64,000 nt of DNA from Sphingobium sp. TCM1 (GTDB lineage Bacteria; Pseudomonadota; Alphaproteobacteria; Sphingomonadales; Sphingomonadaceae). The notes below the pieces were generated by a model that was not told the origin of the DNA, did no database searches, and was given only the letters and a program-made list of their open reading frames with translations. Shown here one piece after another: positions 51,999-60,199 of the stretch; the stretch's first letter is position 1; each line of letters starts with the position of its first letter. Location: contig NZ_LXVX01000038.1 in the NCBI RefSeq assembly GCF_001650725.1, positions 209,374 through 273,373 of the forward strand, read 5' to 3'. The position numbers were made by a program, and so were the translations under genes.

Positions 51999-53243
51999 TC
52001 AGGAGGAGGCCTTCAAAAACTTATCCAAGATAGTACTAAATAAACTCTTTCTGTCGGAGAATATTGTAACATTTCCGGTTATTCCGGCATGGAACTTATT
52101 GTATTTTCGCAAGATATTTCTAGAATTCTCGGATAGCTTAATAGTACAAATCAGGCTGTTCTGATCGGCACTAAGAGGCGAAAACGGAAGATCGTCGCGA
52201 GGAATCATATTACTTAAACTCAAAACGGTTCCTCTTATCGGTATATATCGCGTCCTTTTAAGTGAATCTATGCGTATATTAACGGAATTTCCTTCCATTA
52301 CTATTCCTTTTGCCGTAGGAGGCAAAAATGTTCTTATATATAGTTCATTATTGTCTTGACCAATAACAGCTATTACAGATCCAGAGTCGATTGTTTCTCC
52401 AACATTATGAATTGCTTGCAATACAACTCCAGATGATGGGGAAGTTATCTTGCTATGCCTCTCATAACTTCCAAGAATTTCGCGATTGTTGAGGTCAGAA
52501 ATTTGCCGGGAAATCTCTGCTGTCGAAATCGAGGTATCGACTTGTGCTTGATCGAGCTTGATCGAAAGTTGCTCCAGTTCAGCTTTGCGATCGGATAATT
52601 CTGAGCTAATCGAAAGTCGGTTTTGCTGCTGCTGTAGTAACTCGGAACGCCTTCTCTCCAGTTCCGTTTTTGTGACAAATCCTCGTTCTGTCAGGCCCTC
52701 AAATCTCTTCAACGACGATGAAAGGACTGATATCAGTTCATCCTGAAGGGCGATTTTTTTTGATAGTAAGGGTATTGCAGCTTCGATCTGTTCGATCTGC
52801 GAGCGAATCTCTTCGCGCTGTAATTGCGATTTCTGCTGAGTTTCGTTCTCGATCCGTTGATATAGAGCGCGTTGCACGCCGATCGTATGCTCCAGGTCAT
52901 GCCCGGCCCCGGGAGTGGTCAGGATATGGTCGATCTCAGCTATGACCTCGCCCTTCTGAACGCGCTGGCCAGTCCTAACGCGCATACTCGATATTTGACC
53001 GGATTTGATTGTCTTGATGGGGGTCTCGGTGCTCATTGCATCAATGTAGGCGTCAGCCTGGATGGTGTTTGGGACGTCCAACATCAATGCAATTGCTGCT
53101 GCCAGAAGAGCGACCCCGCAAACGGCCAGCGTGCCCCTCCAACTTCCGGCACTTGTGACGACCAAAGGTTGGCCGGAATAACCGTCGGCGCGAGCGGCTA
53201 CATACTCGTCTCTATAGAGGGATCGCATGCCGATATTCAGCAC
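51999..53243 (-). CDS. HlyD-family periplasmic adaptor of the peptide exporter
   Basis: 414 residues. One N-terminal membrane helix (about 35-55), a lipoyl/barrel half (IKTIKSGQISSMRVRTGQRVQKGEVIAEID), a long coiled coil (about 125-260, rich in E, Q, K, R, L) and the second barrel half (ITSPSSGVVLQAIHNVGETIDSG). It joins the ABC exporter to an outer-membrane channel; no TolC gene lies in the cluster, so a host TolC must be used. It overlaps the upstream gene's stop by 7 bp. Quoted motifs are short parts: KSGQISSMRVRTGQ and SPSSGVVLQAI. Confidence 0.92.
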   Translation of the reverse strand: MLNIGMRSLYRDEYVAARADGYSGQPLVVTSAGSWRGTLAVCGVALLAAAIALMLDVPNTIQADAYIDAMSTETPIKTIKSGQISSMRVRTGQRVQKGEVIAEIDHILTTPGAGHDLEHTIGVQRALYQRIENETQQKSQLQREEIRSQIEQIEAAIPLLSKKIALQDELISVLSSSLKRFEGLTERGFVTKTELERRRSELLQQQQNRLSISSELSDRKAELEQLSIKLDQAQVDTSISTAEISRQISDLNNREILGSYERHSKITSPSSGVVLQAIHNVGETIDSGSVIAVIGQDNNELYIRTFLPPTAKGIVMEGNSVNIRIDSLKRTRYIPIRGTVLSLSNMIPRDDLPFSPLSADQNSLICTIKLSENSRNILRKYNKFHAGITGNVTIFSDRKSLFSTILDKFLKASS

Positions 53244-54190
53244 CCTGGCGGTAGCTGAGCGGCATACTGGCTCAGCGAACCAAGGCCTGCCTTTGACCGT
53301 ATCTCGTCAACCGTACCGGGTGACTCAAGCGGGGCGACGACGTATTTGCCTGCCCGACACAAAAATTGTGTCCCGTATCGCTGCTTACCGGTCAGAGCAA
53401 GCTGAACTCTGTCAAAAAGAAGGGCGTATAAGCGCTCGGGGAACTCGCCAATTTTGACATTCTTCTCGATGTCCAGCAGCTTTTTATATTGATACTCTAT
53501 GTCGCTGGAATGCTGGACAACAAGGAATGCATTCTTGACGGCATCAAAACCAAATTCACTTTGCTTGGGAAAGCCTACCCTTTTTATCAAATCATCCAAT
53601 TCTGTTCTATTTTTTGCATCTCTCTTATCAATCTCAAGAAAGAGCTTCGTCCTAATGAGTTTGACCTGTTTCGGCGTGAGTCCCGTTTCCGCCGAGAGAT
53701 CTCCTTTTCCAAACAGGTTTCGGAGGATTTGCTCCGGAGCTACAAGTCTGTCCAAATAACTATCCGTCTTTAATTTCCGATCTGCTGGAAAGGTTGCCTC
53801 CAATCCTTCAACCGCATCCATGTATCCCTTAAAATACAGATTAATGACTGAGTTATCAGACTGTAACTCTGCCCAACTCGGGTATATGTCGTAAATCCTG
53901 TCTGCGTACATCAAGCGAACGCATTCGCTATCCGCATAACAACCGGGTTTCAAATCAGTAACCGAAATATCAGACGACCTTAATGATCTTATGGCATTTT
54001 CAGTCGCGATCTTCTTGCGCTCTTCAAGTTCGCGCTTAATCCTTAAAGGGTCTGAATTGTAAAAATGCTCCATGAAGCAAAAGTTTTCTTCGCAATCGGA
54101 TGACCTTGATGGTGTGTCGACGGCGGCAAGACCTTCGTTTCCCATTGATAGAACTGCTATCGCAATCCATAGGCGTATTCTGGATACCAT
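53237..54190 (-). CDS. Secreted DUF6624-like protein of the peptide cluster
   Basis: 317 residues. A Sec signal peptide (MVSRIRLWIAIAVLSMGNEG, cleavage near LAA) predicts a periplasmic or exported protein. The C-terminal 110 residues match what I recall of DUF6624: VGFPKQSEFGFDAV, FLVVQHSSDIEYQY, LLFDRVQLALTGKQRYGTQF, VDEIRSKAGLGSLSQY. The N-terminal part has four Cys (two pairs, CEENFC and CYADSEC) and is unfamiliar. Function is unknown; immunity, chaperoning or a periplasmic processing role are all possible. ATG at 54196 is an alternative; the longer frame to 54343 runs into the precursor gene. Its end overlaps the HlyD gene. Confidence 0.7.
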   Translation of the reverse strand: MVSRIRLWIAIAVLSMGNEGLAAVDTPSRSSDCEENFCFMEHFYNSDPLRIKRELEERKKIATENAIRSLRSSDISVTDLKPGCYADSECVRLMYADRIYDIYPSWAELQSDNSVINLYFKGYMDAVEGLEATFPADRKLKTDSYLDRLVAPEQILRNLFGKGDLSAETGLTPKQVKLIRTKLFLEIDKRDAKNRTELDDLIKRVGFPKQSEFGFDAVKNAFLVVQHSSDIEYQYKKLLDIEKNVKIGEFPERLYALLFDRVQLALTGKQRYGTQFLCRAGKYVVAPLESPGTVDEIRSKAGLGSLSQYAAQLPPGC

Positions 54191-54219
54191 GGTCATCCGG
54201 TCCGATTGGAGGAATAAGA

Positions 54220-54250
54220 GAGGGTTCACGACTGCTCGTCGTGAACCCTC
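54220..54250 (-). terminator. Perfect hairpin between precursor and the rest of the operon
   Basis: GAGGGTTCACGAC (54220-54232) and GTCGTGAACCCTC (54238-54250) form a perfect 13-bp stem with a 5-nt loop. It begins 7 bp after the precursor stop. Downstream on the minus strand is only a weak T-rich stretch (TCTTATT), so partial termination or 3'-end protection that gives excess precursor mRNA is more likely than full termination. Confidence 0.75.
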
Positions 54251-54257
54251 CGAATGA

Positions 54258-54431
54258 TTAGGGCTGCGCCCAATCGTCACATTGGTCGCCAGGGGAGAGG
54301 ATTGTAGAGCAGGTTGCCCCACCGGCAATCTCGCAGAGCTCATTAAAATCCAGTTCCCTTGCCGTTCGCGTGGCGAGGGTCCGCTCTGCCTGTTCGGACG
54401 ACGCTTCTTTGGGTTCGATGTCGGGTTTCAT
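54258..54431 (-). CDS. RiPP precursor peptide with double-glycine leader
   Basis: 57 residues, not visible to length-limited gene callers. The start ATG (54431-54429) has AGGAG 7 nt upstream. The leader ends LDFNELCEIAGG, an exact fit to the LSxxELxxIxGG rule for C39-cleaved leaders (L-12, E-8, L-7, I-4, G-2, G-1). The predicted core is ATCSTILSPGDQCDDWAQP, 19 residues: four Thr/Ser as ester donors, three Asp as acceptors, no Lys or Glu, and two Cys that could form a disulphide. It lacks the PFFARFL leader motif of microviridins. First gene of the cluster that contains its exporter and an ATP-grasp ligase. Confidence 0.82.
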   Translation of the reverse strand: MKPDIEPKEASSEQAERTLATRTARELDFNELCEIAGGATCSTILSPGDQCDDWAQP

Positions 54432-54893
54432 CTAGCAACTCCTCATCTGACCGCCGCCTAGAATGCGGCAAGAGGAGCTTATGCAAATGATCGCTCCGGT
54501 CAATTCGAAAAAACCTAGATCGCACTTCGTTATATTTTGGCTAAGTAATTGTGATAGTGGCAGGAAGAAGCGATTCTTCAGGGGCTGGATCATCGCTGAT
54601 TCCCACGCACAGGCTTCGAGCTTTCGCAGTCCCGTTGGTCGAAACTCGGCTGGCCTTCTTCGTCATCTATCGGCTGGACTCGGGAATGTAATGATCGCTA
54701 CCGCAGTGTCGTGTCTGTCACCGCCTAAATTCGAGTGCGCGAAAAACCTAGGCGAACTGATCGATTGCACGACAAGCTCGGACAAAGGTTCCATGTCTCC
54801 GCTTGGCGTATAGCGAAGCCATCGGGTGCACGCTCCCCAATAGCGTCGTAGCGGGCGGTCAACTTCGCGGCTTATCAGCAAACGCTCCACTGG
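54432..54893. other. Upstream region of the peptide cluster
   Basis: No convincing gene. A 116-codon frame on the plus strand (54463-54813) has no ribosome-binding site, no recognised domain and overlaps the precursor's upstream region. A/T-rich sequence near 54525-54550 could hold the minus-strand promoter of the peptide operon (AATATAAC on that strand), but no clear -35 is seen. Confidence 0.4.
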
Positions 54894-55639
54894 CTAACGC
54901 CCTACCTTGATCGTGCATCGCACCGGCTCCTTCGCCTTTTCCGCTGCCATCTCGCACACGGCGATTGCGTCACGGTTCGTCTGACGCATATCGGCGGCGT
55001 CAATGATGGCCTGCCAACCTTCCGGGTTTCCAGCTCGCATCATGCGAATGCCCGCATCCCATAGCGTCGGCTCGCCCATCGTTCGGCGCGCGACCCGTTC
55101 GGGCCAGAGCCAGCTTTGCGGGCCGATGTTCGCTGCCCATCCCGGATGGACCAGCCACAGGAGCGATATGGTGAGGATTGTGCCGCCGATGGCATAGAGG
55201 ATATGCCACCGCTGTTCCTGCCTAGTGCGAACCTTGCCGATAACCCTGTTCATGGCGGCAATTGTCTGCCGGTTAAGCTCCCGCAATTCCTTAAGGGCGA
55301 TCCTGTCGGCCTCGCGCGCCGCTTCCGCCGCCGCCGCGATCCGTTCGGCCATGCTCTCCGGCGTAATCCGCAACGCCTCCGATTGCTCGACCGCCTTTAT
55401 GCGCTTGGCGAGGTCGGCCAACGTGGCATTGATCCGGCCAAGCGTCGGGTTGTAGTCGGGAACCTCGATGCTCTGCTTCTCGACGGCGATATGCTCAAGG
55501 GCGCGGGCGATAACCGCCAAGCGCCCATCAAGCCGCCCGTCCATCGTCTCCACGCGCGCCACCAGGTGCGCGAACACCTCTGCCGCCGTTCCGGCCTGCG
55601 AGCGGATTCCGGCTCGTTGGGCAGGCTATGGTCGTCCAT
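54894..55639 (-). pseudogene. DUF6118-like membrane protein gene, frameshifted near its start (copy B)
   Basis: From 55577 (GTG) the frame encodes 227 residues matching copy A: ALEHIAVEKQSIEVPDYNPTL, a helical region, one membrane helix (about 133-150) and the C-terminus WPERVARRTMGEPTLWDAGIRM. The expected N-terminus MDDHSLPNEPES begins at 55639 in another frame and switches to the right one (GTAAEVFAHL) about 40 bases on, so one base appears to have been lost or gained near 55590-55605. A GTG restart is possible. This copy keeps the natural C-terminus that copy A lost. Function of DUF6118 is unknown; it regularly sits beside traA on sphingomonad plasmids. Confidence 0.7.
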
Positions 55640-55655
55640 GATCTACTCTCCTCGT

Positions 55656-55985
55656 CTAGCGTTCCATGCCGCGGCTGATGTCGCGGCCATGATCGAAGGG
55701 GATGGAAGCGGCGAGGTCGCGGCCGATGCTGCGGCCGAGACCCTCGCCGATCTCAAGGCCAAGCTCGCGGCTGCGTAGCCCCAGCACGGATTCAAGCTGG
55801 GCGTCGCGCTCAAGGCTCTTTGCCATGTCCGCCATGTGCTGCGCGGTGGTTTTCGCAGCCCGGAAATTGCCGTCGCGCACCAGTTTCCCATGGGCGCGAT
55901 GCAATTGCTGCCAGCCCTCTATGAAGCGGTCGGCACGCTGGAACGGGTCGATGCGGATTTCCGCTTCCAGTTGCATTGCCCGCAT
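55656..55985 (-). pseudogene. Detached duplicate of the traA 3' end
   Basis: This 110-codon frame repeats the last 109 residues or so of TraA at 56694-57020, for example RIDPFQRADRF, FRAAKTTAQHM and the terminal FDHGRDISRGMER, with about a tenth of positions changed. It has no relaxase or helicase part. It is in a different frame from, and overlaps, the tail of DUF6118 copy A. It arose by tandem duplication. Confidence 0.85.
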
Positions 55986-56682
55986 GGCTGCCTGGCTGCC
56001 TGGCTGCGCCCGTCTCGCGCGCCATGTCGGCGGCGTCTACGATGGCTTGCCAATCTTCCGGGTTGCCGGCCTGCATCAGGCGAATGCCCGCTTCCCACGG
56101 CGATGGCTCCCCCATCGTGCGGGCCGCGACCCGTTCGGGCCAGTGCCAGCTTTGGGGTGCAAGGCTCGCCGCCCATCCCGGATAGGCCAGCCAGAGGACA
56201 GAGACGGCCAACGCCGTGCCTATGCCGGTATAGACCAAGTGCCGGCGTTGCCGGTCCTTGGTGCGGACAGCACCGATGGCCCGCGCCTGGTCGGCATGGG
56301 CCTCGCGCAGAAGCGCCTGCGCCTGCTTGATGGATGCCTTGTCTGTTTCGCGTACTGCTTCCGCCGCTACTATGATCCGTTCCGCCATGCTCTCCGGGGT
56401 CATGCTGAGCGCTTCGGACTGCGAAAACGCCTTCATATGCCTGGCGAACTCGGCCATGGCGGCGTTGATCTTGGTGAGCGTGGGATTGTAGTCGGGAACC
56501 TCGATGCTCTGCCTCTCGACGGCGATATGCTCAAGCGCGCGGGCGATCACCGCCAGACGCCCGTCAAGCCGCTGCTCCAGCGCCTCCACACGCGCCGCCA
56601 GGTGCGCGAACGCCTCCGCCGCCGTGCCGGTCGGCGGTTGGGGTTCCGGCCCGTTCAACAGGGATTGTTCGTCCATATGCAC
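55810..56682 (-). CDS. DUF6118-like membrane protein with foreign C-terminus (copy A)
   Basis: 290 residues. Residues 1-223 are DUF6118-like: a coiled N-terminal part (IARALEHIAVERQSIEVPDY), a membrane helix (about 148-166), and RTMGEPSPWEAGIRLMQAGN. After ADMARETGAARQ the frame leaves the family and runs out of frame through the duplicated traA 3' end, giving a Pro/Arg/His-rich tail. Copy B shows the native ending (CEMAAEKAKEPVRC). The gene starts 11 bp after traA's stop. Role unknown; the truncation may not abolish function. Confidence 0.68.
   Translation of the reverse strand: MHMDEQSLLNGPEPQPPTGTAAEAFAHLAARVEALEQRLDGRLAVIARALEHIAVERQSIEVPDYNPTLTKINAAMAEFARHMKAFSQSEALSMTPESMAERIIVAAEAVRETDKASIKQAQALLREAHADQARAIGAVRTKDRQRRHLVYTGIGTALAVSVLWLAYPGWAASLAPQSWHWPERVAARTMGEPSPWEAGIRLMQAGNPEDWQAIVDAADMARETGAARQPGSHAGNATGSGNPHRPVPACRPLHRGLAAIASRPWETGARRQFPGCENHRAAHGGHGKEP
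55985..56008. repeat. Three tandem TGGCTGCC units at the duplication junction
   Basis: TGGCTGCC, TGGCTGCC, TGGCTGCG follow each other at exactly the point where DUF6118 copy A gives way to the duplicated traA end. Such a short repeat suggests slippage or microhomology at the recombination site. Confidence 0.75.
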
Positions 56683-56693
56683 TTCTCCTTGTT

Positions 56694-59600
56694 CTAGCGT
56701 TCCATGCCACGGCTGATGTCGCGGCCATGATCGAAGGGGATGGAAGCGGCGAGGTCGCGGCCGATGCTGCGGCCCATGTCCTGACCGACCTCAAGGCCAA
56801 GCTCGCGGCTACGGAGGCCCAGCACAGATTCAAGCTGGGCGTCGCGCTCAAGGCTTTTCGCCATGTCGCCCATGTGCTGCGCCGTGGTCTTCGCCGCCCG
56901 GAAATTGCCGTCGCGCACAAGCTCCTGATGCTGGCGCTGCAACTGCTGCCAGCCCTCCACGAACCTGTCGGCGCGCTGGAAGGGGTCGATGCGAATTTCC
57001 GCCTCCGCCTGCATCGCCCGCACAGCGTCATGACCGCGCCCTTTCGCCGCCTCGCGGATAAGTTCCGGGCCGTTGCGGAACGCGCTGGTCAGATCGGTCG
57101 AACCTTCAGGCCGGATCGCGTCGAGGGCTTCACGCGCCTTCTTCAGCGCCTCGCGCTGGTGAGGCATGGCATCTATGCCCTGCGCCCGGGTCTGCCGGAT
57201 AGCGTCCACGGCCTTGGCGTAGCGCTCGACAGCGCCGCGCAAGCCCGCGCGCATAGGCTGCGGGTCATGCTCGCGCTGCTGTTGTCGGGCTGGATCATGG
57301 ACCGGCGCGGAAACGAAACGGCCAAGGTCTAGGCCATCGAACATGCCCCGTTCGGGCGTGGGCGGCGGCCCGCGATCCTGACCGGGCAGTGAGAGGCGCA
57401 AGCCGTCGAAGATGCCGCGTGCCTTCTCCACCACGGGTCTGACGATCCCTGCAACGCGCTCGCCAAAGCTTATACCGCGCCGCTCAGCGAATTGCTGTGC
57501 GGGGTCGCGGCGCTCGTAATCGCTAGCCATGTCCTTGGCGCGTTCGCGGGACAGGGTGCGGACAAGCCGGGACTCGTCGTTGAAGTCGTCCCGCCCATAA
57601 TGGAAGTCCACGCCGTCGCGGTGGCGGGTGAGGACGACATAGGTTCCGTGCCGATCCATTCCCGGCGTGGCGAGCGCATGGGTGCGATCGACGCTGACGG
57701 CCTGCGTCTTATGGATCGTGGCGGCATAGCCATGGTCGAGGTCGCGATAGTCCTTGAGGTCGAACGACACAGAACGCCCGTCATCGGTGCGCACGGTCAT
57801 GCTCTGCTGGTTCACCCGCTCGATGGTCCCCAGCGTACCGTTCTTCACTTCCATGCTGCGCTCGTTGCGCCGGAACATGACGCGATCCCCGGATGCAAAG
57901 TCCCGGTCGCCGTTCGCGGTCTTCACGCGGGCGTCGTCGCCCAGTTCGCCCGCCTCGCGCCGCCTATCGCGCGCCATCTCGTTGAGCGTGCGCACCTCGT
58001 CATTGGTGTGGGTAAAGATCATCCGCGTTTTGTCGGGTTCGGCCTGCCGCGCCGCGTCCCAACGGTCGATCAGGTCCGCGCGTGCCTGCTCGCGGGTTTC
58101 GGCGGCATGGAGCATGCCGTGATCGGCATAGGCCCGGATCGCTTCGCCGGTCCTGCCGGTCGCAAGGTGGCGGGTCGCGTCCTTCTGCCAGTCCTCATGC
58201 TGGCGGCGGATTTCGGTGATCTCGACGCCGCCATGCCGTTCATGGATCGCGCGAAACGCCGCGCCCGCTTCGATCGCCTGCAACTGCTCGGCGTCGCCGA
58301 CCAGCACGACCTTGGCCCCGGCGTCGGCTGCATGGGATAGCACGCGCTCCATCTGGCGCGTGCCGACCATGCCCGCCTCATCGATCACCAGCACGTCGCG
58401 GGCGGTCAGAAGGTCGCGGCCCTGCGCCCAGCCATATTCCATGCTGGCGATGGTGCGCGAGGCGATGCCGGAGCCGTTCTCCAGCCCCTCCGCCGCGATG
58501 CCTGACAGCGCCACGCCGCGCACCTCGAATCCTGATCGCTCCCACGCCTCCCGCGCCACGCCCAGCATCGCGCTCTTGCCGGTGCCTGCGTAGCCCACGA
58601 CGATGCTCAAATCCCGATTACCGTTCACATGCTCGAACGCCGCGCGCTGCTCCCCCGACAACAACAATCCGCGCCCTTCCGCGCTGATCAACGCCGCCTC
58701 GCGCGCCTTCTCGTTCGTGCGATGCCGTTCGCGCTCCGCCATCAATTCGCTGGCGCGCTGCAACCGCTGCTCGGTTTCGATCATGTCGCGACTGGTAAAC
58801 CGATCATCGCCGCGCCCGTCCTTGCCCAGGGCGATCATGTCGGGCGAGGCGCGCACGGCGCCCATCGCGCGGTCATGCTGATCCTTGCCGTCGCTGTGCC
58901 GGTGGACGAACATCGCAAGATCGCGCGTCGTGAACGTCGCCTGATGGTGAGTGATCGCATTGAGCGCCACGGAAGGATCAGCGATGATCCGATCGCCATT
59001 GCGCTGCGCGATCTCACGGTGATTTTCGATCCGCTCGGACTCCAGCCCTCGCTCGCCCATGCGCGATGCGGCGGGGCCGATCTTGTCTTGCGGCTCAAGG
59101 TCGATGCCCTGCGCCTCGAAAGATCGGTGATCTATGCGGGCATCAATATCCAGTTCGGCAAGACGGGCGTTGACATGATCCGCCCAGCGCTCACGCCATT
59201 GCTCCACCAATTCCGTGCGGTTCCAGTCGCGGACCTTCTGCCCGAAACCTTCCTCGCCTACCTCCCGCATGGTGAGCATGACATGGGCATGGGGCTTCGC
59301 CAGCTTATCCGCGCCGATATCCCAATGCACATTCAGGTCCGCGATCATGCCGCGATCGACAAACTCGGCGCGGACGAAATCCTGTGCCAGCGCGATGCCC
59401 TGCGCCTGCGTCATCTCGCGCGGAATGGCGAACTCGACTTCGCGGGCAAGCTGCGCGTCCTTGCGCTTCTCGGTCGCCTCGACCTCGTTCCAGAGGGTCG
59501 CGCGCTCCGAGAAGCGTTCGGGCGCACCTTCGGGCAGGAGGATTTCCGAGTGGACGACGCCCGCCTTGTTCGTGAAGTCATGGTCGCGGTCGAGGCGCTC

Positions 59601-59699
59601 GTCGTGCAAGCGTTCGCCAGCACGATAAGCCGCCGCCGCGACGGCGCTGCGCCCTTGCGCGCGGCCAACGACCTGGACGGAGAAATGGAAGATCGCCAT
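56694..59699 (-). CDS. traA: Ti-type conjugative transfer relaxase/helicase TraA
   Basis: 1001 residues. N-terminal MobQ/MobA relaxase: probable nicking Tyr in AAYRAGER (Y25), metal-binding H125 and the pair H137/H139 in KPHAHVMLTMR. Next a RecD-like helicase with Walker A GYAGTGKS (369-376), Walker B VLVIDEAGMV, GDAEQLQAIEAG, and a late TIHKTQAVSVDR motif. The C-terminal 170 residues are coiled. It nicks at oriT and unwinds the plasmid for transfer. It diverges from traC and traD with the oriT between, as on Ti plasmids. The 3' end was duplicated downstream. No traG or type IV secretion genes are in the window. Confidence 0.95.
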   Translation of the reverse strand: MAIFHFSVQVVGRAQGRSAVAAAAYRAGERLHDERLDRDHDFTNKAGVVHSEILLPEGAPERFSERATLWNEVEATEKRKDAQLAREVEFAIPREMTQAQGIALAQDFVRAEFVDRGMIADLNVHWDIGADKLAKPHAHVMLTMREVGEEGFGQKVRDWNRTELVEQWRERWADHVNARLAELDIDARIDHRSFEAQGIDLEPQDKIGPAASRMGERGLESERIENHREIAQRNGDRIIADPSVALNAITHHQATFTTRDLAMFVHRHSDGKDQHDRAMGAVRASPDMIALGKDGRGDDRFTSRDMIETEQRLQRASELMAERERHRTNEKAREAALISAEGRGLLLSGEQRAAFEHVNGNRDLSIVVGYAGTGKSAMLGVAREAWERSGFEVRGVALSGIAAEGLENGSGIASRTIASMEYGWAQGRDLLTARDVLVIDEAGMVGTRQMERVLSHAADAGAKVVLVGDAEQLQAIEAGAAFRAIHERHGGVEITEIRRQHEDWQKDATRHLATGRTGEAIRAYADHGMLHAAETREQARADLIDRWDAARQAEPDKTRMIFTHTNDEVRTLNEMARDRRREAGELGDDARVKTANGDRDFASGDRVMFRRNERSMEVKNGTLGTIERVNQQSMTVRTDDGRSVSFDLKDYRDLDHGYAATIHKTQAVSVDRTHALATPGMDRHGTYVVLTRHRDGVDFHYGRDDFNDESRLVRTLSRERAKDMASDYERRDPAQQFAERRGISFGERVAGIVRPVVEKARGIFDGLRLSLPGQDRGPPPTPERGMFDGLDLGRFVSAPVHDPARQQQREHDPQPMRAGLRGAVERYAKAVDAIRQTRAQGIDAMPHQREALKKAREALDAIRPEGSTDLTSAFRNGPELIREAAKGRGHDAVRAMQAEAEIRIDPFQRADRFVEGWQQLQRQHQELVRDGNFRAAKTTAQHMGDMAKSLERDAQLESVLGLRSRELGLEVGQDMGRSIGRDLAASIPFDHGRDISRGMER

Positions 59700-59728
59700 A
59701 ACGATCGTCCATTTACTATCTCAAGCGC

Positions 59729-59756
59729 ACGTCGGCACGACGTATAAGCGCGCCCT
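59729..59756 (+). other. Probable origin of transfer (oriT) with Q-type nic site
   Basis: A perfect dyad ACGTCG-GCA-CGACGT (59729-59743) is followed after one base by TAAGCGCGCCCT (59745-59756). The RSF1010/R1162 nic sequence is TAAGTGCG/CCCT directly after an inverted repeat, so one base differs and the nick would fall between 59752 and 59753. The site is in the traA/traC divergent gap, the standard Ti-plasmid position. Confidence 0.8.
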
Positions 59757-59871
59757 TCTCGAAAATTTCTCGGACGGGACTAGGCGGTGTCAGGCTGTCC
59801 CGGCGACTCTACTGCGCGGCGGGCTGGATCATCTTATCATAGGGCCATCGACACTCAATGGAGACTTTGCG

Positions 59872-60177
59872 ATGCGCAAACCCCGCGATTTTGATTCGGA
59901 ACTCAAAGCCCTCGCCGACAAGGCAAAGGCGCTCAAGGAACGGCGTGTGAGGCAACTTGGCGAACTGGTGACGGCGACCGGGGCCGACGCACTTGAAGCC
60001 GATATACTGGCCGGGGCGCTGCTCCATGTCGTCACGGTGAAAGACGCCGCTACAAAGGAGGGCTGGCGCAAGGCGGGCGCAGGCTTCTTTCTCGGCAAAG
60101 GCGCAAAGTCTGCGGGCGGACCTTCTGGCCAGCAGAGCGGCACTCTCCCGCTCGACGGCGGCGCGACATCGGCTTGA
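59872..60177 (+). CDS. traC: Conjugal transfer protein TraC
   Basis: 101 residues. RKPRDFDSELKALADKAKALKERRVRQLGELV is the N-terminal helical segment shared with TraC of Ti-type plasmids (short part: DSELKALADKAKALKERR), followed by GADALEADILAGALL. TraC is an accessory relaxosome protein acting at oriT. GGAG lies 8 nt upstream. It is followed by traD 22 bp on. Confidence 0.85.
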   Translation: MRKPRDFDSELKALADKAKALKERRVRQLGELVTATGADALEADILAGALLHVVTVKDAATKEGWRKAGAGFFLGKGAKSAGGPSGQQSGTLPLDGGATSA

Positions 60178-60199
60178 GGCACAAAGGGCACGAACCGAC

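Noticed and set aside
48824..54431. Lasso peptide or lanthipeptide cluster
   Set aside because: No asparagine-synthetase-like cyclase, B1/B2 proteins or LanM/LanBC-type enzymes; the only modifying enzyme is ATP-grasp.
54343..54525. 60-codon minus-strand frame overlapping the precursor
   Set aside because: It is in another frame, Arg/His-rich and without a ribosome-binding site; the 57-codon frame with the GG leader explains the region better.
54463..54813. 116-codon plus-strand frame upstream of the peptide cluster
   Set aside because: No ribosome-binding site or recognised motif, and it overlaps the likely promoter region.
55985..56008. CRISPR-like repeat
   Set aside because: The 8-bp units are directly adjacent without spacers and occur only at one junction; no array is seen anywhere in the window.
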